NCBI RefSeq assembly: GCF_020667845.1
Contig: NZ_JAFMPQ010000015.1
Location: 40,700 to 104,699 of the forward strand
Source of the DNA: Cognatishimia sp. F0-27
Lineage (GTDB): Bacteria; Pseudomonadota; Alphaproteobacteria; Rhodobacterales; Rhodobacteraceae
Direction: 5' to 3'
DNA: 64,000 nucleotides
The notes under the pieces were generated by a model. The model saw nothing but the letters and a program-made list of their open reading frames with translations, ran no database searches and was not told where the DNA came from. Numbering within the stretch: position 1 is the stretch's first letter; each line of letters opens with the position of its first letter. This document shows, one piece after another, positions 8,299-16,292 of the stretch. A program made the translations under genes and the position numbers.

Positions 8299-10236
8299 CT
8301 ATTGCGCCGCCGCGTCCAGCGCTTCCGCCGCGGGCAACCAGACAGTGAACACAGCGCCACCGGCGGAGCCGTTCTCCACACTGATCAGGCCGCCGGCGCG
8401 TTGCACCAGCGTTTGACTGATGGACAAGCCCAGGCCCGTGCCTTCCCCGATCTTCGTCGTGTAGAAGGGGTCAAACACGGCGTCGATCCGTTCCGGCGAG
8501 ATACCGGGCCCCGTGTCGCACACGATCAGGCGCGTCCCGTCAACTTCGTTCTGCTGGGCGGGTTCCACGGCAATCGAAAGCACCCCGCCCTCGTCCATGG
8601 CCTGCGCTGCGTTGATGAACAGGTTGATCATGACCTGCTGGATCTCGCCGGGATCAATGCGCACATGCGGCGCGGAAGCGAAGGTGGTGTCCACGGTAAT
8701 GGCCTTGCGCGACAGAACGTGGTCGACGAGGATCAGACAATCCGTAACCACGTCCCGAAGCGCCACGGTTTCCGTATCGGCTGAATACTCGCCCGGTCGG
8801 GCGAATTGCAGAAGCTTGCCGACAATCGCCCCGATCCGGGAGATCTGGCGGTCGATCAAGTCGAGTTCGGTCTCGACCGGCCTGGATGCAGGCCCAAGCA
8901 CGTCACGGATCACATCCACATTGCCCTGTATGACGGCAACCGGATTGTTGATTTCATGCGCAACCCCGGCGGTGATTTCGCCGATAGAGGCGAGCTTTTC
9001 GCTCATCACAAGCTGGCGGAAGGTGGCTTCGATTTTCGCATTGGCGTCTCGCAGTTCCGCTGTGCGGGCCTCTACACGTTCGTTGAGGATCCGGTCACGG
9101 TCCTGCACTTCGCGCAGCAGCGCGTCGAGATGGCTCGCCACTGTCCCGATCTCATCGCGGGATCCCGTTTCGCCAATCCGGGCGGAAAGGTCGCCGTTCT
9201 CGAACCGGCTCATCGTCTGTGTCATCCGCTCCAGCGGCGCGAAAATCCCCTTGGCCAACTTCAGAAAGAGTGGAATCGACAGGACGAGGACAAAGCCGAA
9301 GGCGCCCAGCATCCAGAAATAGGCCGACCGCTTTGCTGCGGCGAAGGGCGCTTCGAGAAAGCCGACATAGAGCATGCCGACACGATCTCCGAAGCTGTCG
9401 AGAATCGGCAGATAGCCGGATATATACCAGCGGTTAACCACGAAGGCGCGATCGAGCCACGTATGCCCCTCGTCCAGCACCGCGCCGCGCACGGCAGCAG
9501 AGACCCGCGTGCCAAGCGCTCTGACGTCCTCGAACAGGCGCACATTGGTCGACACGCGCACATCGTCGAGGAACAGGGTCGCGGTGCCCTGGCGATCACC
9601 GCCCGTGACCGCGTTGAGATAGACCAACGCGTTGATGGTATCGATGAAATCGAGATTGCGGTTAAGCAGGATGCCCGCAACTAGCACGCCCTGCATGCCG
9701 GGCACGGAGACCGGGCTGGCCCCATGAACGATCATGCCGCGGTCTTCGGCGGCGCGGTCCGTCGGGATCGCCGCTTGCGTCGGGATCAAATCGATCCGCG
9801 CGCGGTCCGAGAGCCCCGGCGCGCGGGCGTCCAGCGCTTCGGGGGACAGCACATCAATGGCGGCGCTTGCCTGACCCGCTCGGGCCTTGGCGATCACCGG
9901 CCACGGGCTCTCCGCCTGATCCGGCAGGAAATACAAGAAATCCATGCCGAGGGCCCGGCGGCGGGATTCCAGGAACCGATCTCGAGAATCCACGCCATCG
10001 GCCGCCGCCGCGGCCAAGGCAGCCGATCCGGCGAGATTTTCGAGATCTGTGCCGGTCTCCGCAAGCAGGCGCGCAAGGTATTGTTCCGCGATCCTGAGAT
10101 CGCTTTCCACATTGGCGATCAGGACACGGTCATAATCCGCGGTCCAACGCGCCATGCCTGCCACCAGCAGCAGCGGCATCAAGACGATCAAGGGCAGGAG
10201 CGCCAGAACAAGCAGGCGAAGGCGGACGGAGGTCAT
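8299..10236 (-). CDS. Membrane sensor histidine kinase, probable partner of the NtrC-like regulator
   Basis: A 645-residue kinase. A transmembrane helix (about 6-28), a large periplasmic sensory region (about 30-305, Cache-like in length), and a second helix (about 306-328) precede a HAMP segment (FAPLERMTQTMSRFENGDLSARI), a coiled linker and a HisKA domain with phospho-acceptor His427 in AGVAHEINNP. The HATPase domain has an N box (NLFINAAQAM), DTGPGI and GTGLGLSIS. The NtrB/DctB-like H box fits an NtrC-type partner. The gene converges on that regulator with 63 bp between stop codons. The signal is unknown; formate or a related small acid is a guess from context. Confidence 0.88.
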   Translation of the reverse strand: MTSVRLRLLVLALLPLIVLMPLLLVAGMARWTADYDRVLIANVESDLRIAEQYLARLLAETGTDLENLAGSAALAAAAADGVDSRDRFLESRRRALGMDFLYFLPDQAESPWPVIAKARAGQASAAIDVLSPEALDARAPGLSDRARIDLIPTQAAIPTDRAAEDRGMIVHGASPVSVPGMQGVLVAGILLNRNLDFIDTINALVYLNAVTGGDRQGTATLFLDDVRVSTNVRLFEDVRALGTRVSAAVRGAVLDEGHTWLDRAFVVNRWYISGYLPILDSFGDRVGMLYVGFLEAPFAAAKRSAYFWMLGAFGFVLVLSIPLFLKLAKGIFAPLERMTQTMSRFENGDLSARIGETGSRDEIGTVASHLDALLREVQDRDRILNERVEARTAELRDANAKIEATFRQLVMSEKLASIGEITAGVAHEINNPVAVIQGNVDVIRDVLGPASRPVETELDLIDRQISRIGAIVGKLLQFARPGEYSADTETVALRDVVTDCLILVDHVLSRKAITVDTTFASAPHVRIDPGEIQQVMINLFINAAQAMDEGGVLSIAVEPAQQNEVDGTRLIVCDTGPGISPERIDAVFDPFYTTKIGEGTGLGLSISQTLVQRAGGLISVENGSAGGAVFTVWLPAAEALDAAAQ

Positions 10237-10346
10237 AACTGGAGCTTTTTTGTTTCAAAGGCAGCTTAACGGTCTTCCGACGCGCCGCAAAGCGTCGCTG
10301 CTGTGGTCCGGTTGTTAAAGTTGGATGGAAATTCAGCAAGTTGATC

Positions 10347-10366
10347 AGAAAAGGATAACCTTTTCT
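10347..10366. promoter_or_regulatory. Inverted repeat in the divergent intergenic region
   Basis: AGAAAAGG (10347-10354) and CCTTTTCT (10359-10366) form a perfect 8-bp inverted repeat around ATAA. It lies between the minus-strand sensor kinase (start 10236) and the plus-strand receiver gene (start 10451), where a regulator site or short hairpin is plausible. No known consensus is matched. Confidence 0.4.
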
Positions 10367-10450
10367 CAAGGCTTTGGGCCGCTTTATGGCCATGTCGTGT
10401 CGTAGCGCGATCGGTGCCGCCCCGGATTGGCGAGCAAAGGGGATTTGAGC

Positions 10451-11206
10451 ATGAACACTTGGAGCAACGCGCAAGCACCGGTTTTGGCGGGGTTCGATAT
10501 GGCCTCCACAATTGTCGATCAATTCGATGAGCCGCTTCTGACCGCGCTTATCGTTGACGACAGCAGGTTCGACCGCGCCCGCCTCAAGAGGCTGTGTTTG
10601 CGATCCGGCATGAAGGTTGAAGTGGTCGAGGCTGCCACGCTTGCGGAGATGCGCGCGGCGATGGACAAGACCGAATTCGATCTTGTCTTTCTGGATTACA
10701 ATCTGGGGCTGGATACGGGACTTGACGCACTCCGGCTTGTTCTTGCCCATCCCGATCAGGAGCAGGCAATCCCGATCATGGTGACGTGCATCGCGCGGCA
10801 CGACGTGGTTGTCGAAGCGATGCGCAGGGGCTGTGCTGATTATCTCGTCAAGGAAGAACTGAGCGAGGATCAGCTCCGGAAGTCGGTAACCACCGCGATC
10901 GAGCGGCGTGTCTTGTTGGCTGCGCTTATGGACGCCCGCACGTTCCGGAACAGTGTGGAGCGCACGATCACGCGCTTTTCGCGCACCTGCGGGCCTGAGA
11001 TGCGGGCGATCATATCCTCCATGCTCCGTACGCTTCGCTCGCTGCAGCGCCAAGATGCGATTGATCCGGTCCTGCGCCCGGAACTGACCATGCTTGAACG
11101 TGGGGCGAAGGATATCGTCGTGTTCCTTGATGAGCTTGTCAGCTTGGTGGACGGCGCGCTGGACGAGGCGCATCGATCTGACGACGCTGGCAAGAACCGG
11201 AATTGA
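10451..11206 (+). CDS. Response regulator with helical C-terminal region
   Basis: 251 residues. The receiver domain spans about 30-160, with acidic pair ALIVDDS, phospho-acceptor Asp82 (FLDYN) and Lys in LVKEEL. The remaining 90 or so residues are predicted helical (ERTITRFSRTCGPEMRAI...) with no DNA-binding motif, so output may be protein-protein or a phosphotransfer-like bundle. The start at ATG 10451 follows AAAGGGG at about 10437. The stop TGA overlaps the TTG start of the PAS kinase downstream, giving translational coupling. The gene opens a three-gene phosphorelay with the kinase and a second receiver. Confidence 0.82.
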   Translation: MNTWSNAQAPVLAGFDMASTIVDQFDEPLLTALIVDDSRFDRARLKRLCLRSGMKVEVVEAATLAEMRAAMDKTEFDLVFLDYNLGLDTGLDALRLVLAHPDQEQAIPIMVTCIARHDVVVEAMRRGCADYLVKEELSEDQLRKSVTTAIERRVLLAALMDARTFRNSVERTITRFSRTCGPEMRAIISSMLRTLRSLQRQDAIDPVLRPELTMLERGAKDIVVFLDELVSLVDGALDEAHRSDDAGKNRN

Positions 11207-12447
11207 AGGGCGAGGCCGTTGCGCTGTCCTGTTTGGTCGATGAGCAGAAGCCGCTGCCCATGCTTGGGACATCGCCTGGGCCTGATCCCGACAGACCTGT
11301 GATTGACCGGCGCGACGCTTGCGCAACGCGATTTGAATCCAATCTCTGGATGTCGGCGATGCTGCGGTCCGGCGCTGTGGATGGCGTCTGGACCATGGAC
11401 ATCGAAGACGACCGGAACCTCTGGATCAATGATGAGTTCTGGGGTCTGCTGGGCGCGCAGACGCCCGGTCCGCTTGCCGTGTATGACGCTTTTCGGGCTT
11501 TGATGTTTCACCGTGATTTGCCGGCAATGCGGGACAGCCTCGTGCAATTGCGCGCCAATCCTAACCGACCCGTTGATCAGATTTGCCGGTTTCGACACGT
11601 AAACGGAGCAACGGTTTGGTTGCGGTTTCGCGGCAGCATAACACGCGAGGACAGCGGCCAATCACGGCGCGTGATCGGTGCCTACTCTGATATTTCGGAG
11701 CAAAAGAGGCTTGAAGAGAAGCTTCTTGCAAGCCGACGTGACTGCGCCCGCGGGCATGGCGAGCTTCGAGCCTTTGCCTATGGGGTTTCACATGATCTCA
11801 AAGCGCCGGTGAACATGGCCAAAATGCTGATCGGTGAAGTTCTCGCCGACGAGGTCGGATGCCTGTCCGCCGACCAGACGGACCTGCTCAATCACACCAG
11901 CTGCGCCATCGATCGCATGGGAGATCTGATCGAGGGCGTCCTGGAGTATGCGCATCTGGTCGGGGAGGCACCGACGACCCGTTGGCTCGACCTGAACCTC
12001 TGCCTTCGGGATGTGCTGGACGATCTCGATCCTCTGATCGCACAATCCGGAGGGCGCATCAAAATCGGGCCGTTGCCTTCGATCGAGGGTGACGCTCAAC
12101 AGATCGCAACTCTGTTTCGGAACCTGATCGACAACGCGTTGCGATATGTGGACGAAGATACCGCCCCACATGTTGAGGTTTCCGGCCACAGCTCCGAAGG
12201 TCAGGTCAAAATTCGGATTGCCGACAATGGGTGCGGGATCGAACCGCGCCATTATACGCGCATTTTCGCCATGTTCGCGCGCCTCCATACCCGTGATCGC
12301 CATACTGGCAATGGACTGGGTCTTGCTGTGTGCGAACGGGTGGCGCGCAATCACATGGGGCGCATTGTCGTTGAGTCGATCCCCGCAAAAGGCAGTATCT
12401 TCACGGTGATCCTTCCTCAGGAGCCTAGCCCATGCAAAACGCATTGA
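11203..12447 (+). CDS. PAS-domain sensor histidine kinase, soluble
   Basis: 414 residues from a TTG start whose bases overlap the upstream stop (TTGA). A PAS domain of PAS_3 type lies at about residues 50-165 (FRHVNGATVWLRFRGSI, YSDISEQKRLEEKL). It is followed by HisKA with His197 in YGVSHDLKAP and a HATPase domain with NLIDNALRY, DNGCGI and GNGLGLAVCERV. The H box resembles bacteriophytochrome-type kinases. No membrane helices are visible, so it is cytoplasmic. The last 16 bp overlap the next receiver gene. The first 20 residues are weakly constrained, so the true start could be a later codon, but no ATG with a good ribosome site is seen. Confidence 0.82.
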   Translation: MKGEAVALSCLVDEQKPLPMLGTSPGPDPDRPVIDRRDACATRFESNLWMSAMLRSGAVDGVWTMDIEDDRNLWINDEFWGLLGAQTPGPLAVYDAFRALMFHRDLPAMRDSLVQLRANPNRPVDQICRFRHVNGATVWLRFRGSITREDSGQSRRVIGAYSDISEQKRLEEKLLASRRDCARGHGELRAFAYGVSHDLKAPVNMAKMLIGEVLADEVGCLSADQTDLLNHTSCAIDRMGDLIEGVLEYAHLVGEAPTTRWLDLNLCLRDVLDDLDPLIAQSGGRIKIGPLPSIEGDAQQIATLFRNLIDNALRYVDEDTAPHVEVSGHSSEGQVKIRIADNGCGIEPRHYTRIFAMFARLHTRDRHTGNGLGLAVCERVARNHMGRIVVESIPAKGSIFTVILPQEPSPCKTH

Positions 12448-12884
12448 AACCCGCCCTTGGCCGCGCCATGCCGCAAAAGATCGATACCGTTCTGACAATC
12501 GATGATGACGATGTGGAGCAGATGTTGATAAAGCGGATCTTGGTCCGTTCGGGCATGGTTGGCGACGTGATCCAGTTCCGCGCCGCCGAAGCCGCACTGG
12601 AATTCTTGCAAGACCCCAGCCATCCGCATATCGATGTCATTCTTCTCGATATCAATATGCCGCGTATGAACGGGTTCGAATTCCTCGAAAGCGCTGCGCG
12701 CAACTGCAACCTCGATTCCGTGGGCTGTATCGTGGTGATGTTGACAACATCGCTGGATCCGGGGGACCGCGCGCGCGCGAATGCTTTTGGGATTGTGAAG
12801 GACTATATCGCCAAGCCGCTGGATTTCGATGATCTCCATAGGATCAGGGCTCTTCTGGACGATCGGTCTGCGGCGGCGCATTGA
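12432..12884 (+). CDS. Single-domain response regulator, Rcp1-like
   Basis: 150 residues consisting of a receiver only: acidic cluster IDDDDVEQ, phospho-acceptor Asp73 in LLDINMP, Thr in MLTTS, and Lys in YIAKPL. The LTTS and NMP signatures and the length match Rcp1-type regulators that pair with phytochrome-like kinases of the type encoded just upstream. The ATG lies inside the 3' end of the kinase gene. The output target is not visible in the window. Confidence 0.85.
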   Translation: MQNALKPALGRAMPQKIDTVLTIDDDDVEQMLIKRILVRSGMVGDVIQFRAAEAALEFLQDPSHPHIDVILLDINMPRMNGFEFLESAARNCNLDSVGCIVVMLTTSLDPGDRARANAFGIVKDYIAKPLDFDDLHRIRALLDDRSAAAH

Positions 12885-13373
12885 AACCGGTGTGCCGCAA
12901 GGCGCGCTCTTAACGAGGCGCGGTGTATCGCGCGTGCACAACGTCAAGCGAAGGAAGCGCGCTCCCCGCAAGAACGGACTGAATGGCGCGTGGATCTGCG
13001 CATATCGTAAAAGAGAGCCAGGGTGATCCCGGCTTTGCAGACCGCCAGAGCATCTGCGGATGTCTGGTCGTGCGAGGTTCGTCGTGCGCTGGCGGACAAC
13101 AACAATCCTTTCACGCCACACGCCAGTGTCGGCGCCCGCATCCCTGGCGGCGCAGGAATGGAGTTGGGGACCGTATCCTTTGTCGAACTGCTGCGGCGGG
13201 CATCGTGCAACCCGACGTGGCAGCCATGTTGGCGCCCCCGTGCAGAAAGACCGCTCGCATCGATCTCACGGCGCTGTTCCGAAAGCAGCAATCGGCGGCC
13301 GCAGTGCTTTCCGATACGGCGAAGACCGGTTAGCGTTTTTCGGACGAGATTCCAGAGCCGAAAGGATGCCGTG
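12885..13373. other. Intergenic region without a recognisable gene
   Basis: 489 bp between the receiver gene and the CoA transferase. An open frame runs from GTG 13023 in frame into the CoA transferase gene, but its translation resembles no family and is rich in Arg, Pro and Cys, as expected for non-coding GC-rich DNA. No clear hairpin terminator or promoter stands out. Confidence 0.6.
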
Positions 13374-14567
13374 ATGACCAAACCACTTTCGGGAATACGG
13401 GTTCTGGATGTGACCAATGTGCTGGCAGGGCCGTTCTGTTGCCATCAGCTGGCCCATATGGGAGCTGAGGTCATCAAGATCGAAACGCCTGAGCGTGGAG
13501 ACCTCGCGCGCAGGCTCGGCGCCGATCCGGCGCTCAGCGAACACGCAATGGGCGTATCCTTTCTGGCGCAGAACGCGGGCAAACACTCGGTCACGGTCAA
13601 TCTCAAGCATCCGGACGGCAAGGCTCTCTTCCGCCGGCTTGCGAAGAGTGCCGATGTTCTGGTCGAGAACTTCAGACCCGGCGTGATGGACCGGCTCGGC
13701 GTTGGATACGAGACGTTGAAGGAGGATCGGCCAGAGCTTGTCTACTGCGCGATCACCGGCTTCGGGCAAGATGGGCCGTGGAAAGACCGGCCCGCCTATG
13801 ACCAGATCGTCCAGGGCATGTCGGGCGCCATGGAAACCACCGGGCAGCCGGAGGGCGGTCCGCAAAGGATTGGTTATCCGGTGGCCGATACGGTGGGCGG
13901 GATGACGGCGGCTTTTGCGGTCGCGGCGGCGCTCAACGCGCGACCGCGCGGGGGATATATTGATGTGTCCATGCTGGAATCAGTGCTCGCCACAATGGGC
14001 TGGGCGGTCTCCAACCATCTCATTGCCGGGGTGGCTCCTGCGCGCATGGGCAACGAAAATCCCACCTCGGCCCCCTCGGGCCTGTTTCGTACCGCCGCAG
14101 GAGATCTGAACATCGCGGCCAACAAGGAGGAGCAATGGGTCGCCCTGACCGATCATCTCGGGCTGCCGCATCTGCGGGATGATCCCGATTACGCCACGCG
14201 CGAAAACCGCAAGGCAAACAGGGTGGCCCTCAAGAAGGCGCTTGAAACGGTTCTGACCACCCGCGCCGCCGATGATTGGGAGGCGGAGCTGAACGCATTG
14301 GGCATTCCTGCCGGGGCGGTCCTGACAGTGCCGCAAGTCCTCAAGGCGCCACAGGTTGCGGAGCGCGGCTTTCTTGAGACCTTTGATTCCGTGCCCGGCG
14401 TTCCGGGTCCGGTGACCGTTGCCAGCACGGGGATCAAGCTCGATGGTGCACCGCTTCACGTCGCGACGCCACCACCCGCGCTTGGCGCGGACACGGATCA
14501 CGTGTTGCGAGAGCTGGGTTTGTCGTCGCAAGAGGTTCATGCATTGCGCAAGTCTGGGGCAATTTGA
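13374..14567 (+). CDS. CaiB/BaiF family (class III) CoA transferase
   Basis: A 397-residue enzyme moving CoA between carboxylic acids. It shows the N-terminal GIRVLDVTNVLAGPFCCHQLAHMGAEVIKIE signature region, VENFRPGVMDRLGVGYE, and the candidate catalytic Asp172 in GYPVADTVGGM, the position corresponding to the covalent aspartate of this family. The length is usual. The start at ATG 13374 follows AAAGGA (13363-13367 region); an in-frame GTG lies one codon upstream. It stands alone, with a 336-bp gap before urtA, so the substrate cannot be deduced from neighbours. Formyl-, succinyl- or dicarboxylyl-CoA transfer are all possible. Confidence 0.9.
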   Translation: MTKPLSGIRVLDVTNVLAGPFCCHQLAHMGAEVIKIETPERGDLARRLGADPALSEHAMGVSFLAQNAGKHSVTVNLKHPDGKALFRRLAKSADVLVENFRPGVMDRLGVGYETLKEDRPELVYCAITGFGQDGPWKDRPAYDQIVQGMSGAMETTGQPEGGPQRIGYPVADTVGGMTAAFAVAAALNARPRGGYIDVSMLESVLATMGWAVSNHLIAGVAPARMGNENPTSAPSGLFRTAAGDLNIAANKEEQWVALTDHLGLPHLRDDPDYATRENRKANRVALKKALETVLTTRAADDWEAELNALGIPAGAVLTVPQVLKAPQVAERGFLETFDSVPGVPGPVTVASTGIKLDGAPLHVATPPPALGADTDHVLRELGLSSQEVHALRKSGAI

Positions 14568-14638
14568 GCAATTGTGCCGGGATAACCCGCGTCAGGGCCT
14601 GCGCGGCACGGGGTCCTGCTGCCCTTTTCGCCTCAAAA

Positions 14639-14668
14639 TTGTGCGACTGGGTTCGTTGCGCCTAAAAT
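14639..14668 (+). promoter_or_regulatory. Putative promoter and repeated CAAAATTG motif upstream of urtA
   Basis: TTGTGC (14639-14644) and TAAAAT (14663-14668) are spaced by 18 bp and make a plausible sigma-70 promoter for urtABCDE. CAAAATTG occurs at 14634 and again at 14822, the second about 80 bp before the start codon, suggesting a regulator half-site. The 336-bp region 14568-14903 holds no gene. Confidence 0.35.
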
Positions 14669-14903
14669 TCCGCCTTATTCGCCCGCCGTGGACGCAATCC
14701 ATGCCGATGGACTCCGGTTGGGGCAGCAACAACATCATGGTGCAGATGCGAGCGCTCCGGCGCTTGTCGTAATCGCGCGGCGGCGTCGGCCTGGAACTCC
14801 AAACGCCACCGCACTCGCAACCAAAATTGCGTCGCGTGGATATGGTGTCTTGCAGCCGCAATGACAATAGCGCCGACGCCCCACGATCCTTGGGAGATCT
14901 GCC

Positions 14904-16190
14904 TTGACCCACCGTTTTGCCCTGTCCGCTGCCGCGGCCCTGATGACCAGTGTTGCTGCTCCGGCCTTTGCACAGGACGTGTCCTGCCCGATCAAAGTTG
15001 GCGTTCTGCACTCTTTGTCCGGCACCATGGCCATTTCTGAAACAACCCTCAAAGACACGATGGAGATGCTGATCGAACAGCAGAACGACGCGGGCGGCCT
15101 TCTGGGCTGCGACGTCGAAGCCGTCGTGGTCGATCCGGCATCCGACTGGCCGCTTTTTGCGGAAAAGGCCCGCGAACTGCTCACGGTGCATGATGTCGAT
15201 GTCATCTTTGGCAACTGGACATCGGTGAGCCGGAAATCCGTTCTGCCCGTGATCGAGGAACTCAACGGCCTGCTCTTCTACCCGGTGCAGTATGAGGGCG
15301 AGGAAAGCTCCAAGAACGTCTTTTACACCGGCGCGGCGCCGAACCAACAAGCCATCCCCGCGACGGATTACTTCCTCGAAGAGCTCGGCGTCGAGAAATT
15401 TGCGCTGCTCGGCACGGACTACGTCTACCCGCGCACGACAAACAACATTCTCGAAAGCTATCTCCAGGACAAGGGGATCGCCTCTGAGGATATCTTCGTC
15501 AACTATACGCCGTTCGGTCACTCCGACTGGTCCAAGATCGTGGCGGATGTGGTTGCCCTCGGCGCAGATGGCAAGAAGGTCGGTGTGATCTCGACCATCA
15601 ATGGGGATGCCAATGTCGGTTTCTACAAGGAACTCGCGGCCGCCGGTGTCAGCGCCGATGATATCCCGGTCGTCGCCTTCTCCGTTGGTGAGGAAGAGCT
15701 GTCCGGTCTCGATACGACAAACCTTGTGGGCCACCTGGCCGCGTGGAACTATTTCCAGTCCGCCGACACCGATGCCAATGCCGAATGGATTGCGGCGTGG
15801 AAGTCCCGCATGGGCGAAGAGCGCGTGACCAATGATCCGATGGAAGCGCATTACATCGGCTTCAACATGTGGGTGAACGCGGTGACCGATGCGGGCACCA
15901 CCGATGTCGATGCCGTGCGCACGGCGATGCATGGCCAGGAATTCCCCAACCTGACCGGCGGTACCGCCGTGATGTTGCCCAACCATCACCTCGCGAAGCC
16001 GGTTCTGATCGGTGAAATCCAGGAAGACGGGCAGTTCGACATCATTTCCCAAACCGAAGAGGTGCCCGGCGATGCATGGACCGACTTCCTCCCGGAATCC
16101 GCGGTGCTGAAGTCCGACTGGAAGGATCTTGGTTGCGGGATGTACAACACCGAGACAGAGACCTGCGTGCAGATCAAATCCAACTACTGA
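14904..16190 (+). CDS. urtA: Urea ABC transporter substrate-binding protein
   Basis: A 428-residue periplasmic binding protein of the branched-chain amino acid/amide (HAAT) class. It has a signal peptide ending APAFAQ, then KVGVLHSLSGTMAISE and the UrtA-type FYPVQYEGEESS and HYIGFNMWVNAV regions. Homology to UrtA, together with the complete urtBCDE set downstream, makes urea or a short-chain amide the substrate. The start is TTG 14904 with GGGAG at 14892-14896; no ATG precedes the signal peptide. No urease genes are present in the window. Confidence 0.92.
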   Translation: MTHRFALSAAAALMTSVAAPAFAQDVSCPIKVGVLHSLSGTMAISETTLKDTMEMLIEQQNDAGGLLGCDVEAVVVDPASDWPLFAEKARELLTVHDVDVIFGNWTSVSRKSVLPVIEELNGLLFYPVQYEGEESSKNVFYTGAAPNQQAIPATDYFLEELGVEKFALLGTDYVYPRTTNNILESYLQDKGIASEDIFVNYTPFGHSDWSKIVADVVALGADGKKVGVISTINGDANVGFYKELAAAGVSADDIPVVAFSVGEEELSGLDTTNLVGHLAAWNYFQSADTDANAEWIAAWKSRMGEERVTNDPMEAHYIGFNMWVNAVTDAGTTDVDAVRTAMHGQEFPNLTGGTAVMLPNHHLAKPVLIGEIQEDGQFDIISQTEEVPGDAWTDFLPESAVLKSDWKDLGCGMYNTETETCVQIKSNY

Positions 16191-16237
16191 TGCCGCAAAC
16201 GCGACGTCGCCTCATGTGGCAGCGTCCGCGCTTTCCG

Positions 16238-16259
16238 AGGGGCCGGTGCGCCGGCCCTT
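16238..16259 (+). promoter_or_regulatory. GC hairpin after the binding-protein gene
   Basis: AGGGGCCGG and CCGGCCCTT (with one G-T pair) flank a TGCG loop, 48 bp after the urtA stop, with no T-run. Position and form suit an mRNA-stabilising or attenuating stem that keeps urtA transcripts more abundant than the permease genes. Confidence 0.5.
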
Positions 16260-16292
16260 CGACCGACAGTCTTCCTCAAAAGGACAATCCCG

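Noticed and set aside
13023..13373. Long N-terminal extension of the CoA transferase from GTG 13023
   Set aside because: The family N terminus begins at the ATG 13374 region with a good ribosome site, and the extension has no homology-like motifs.
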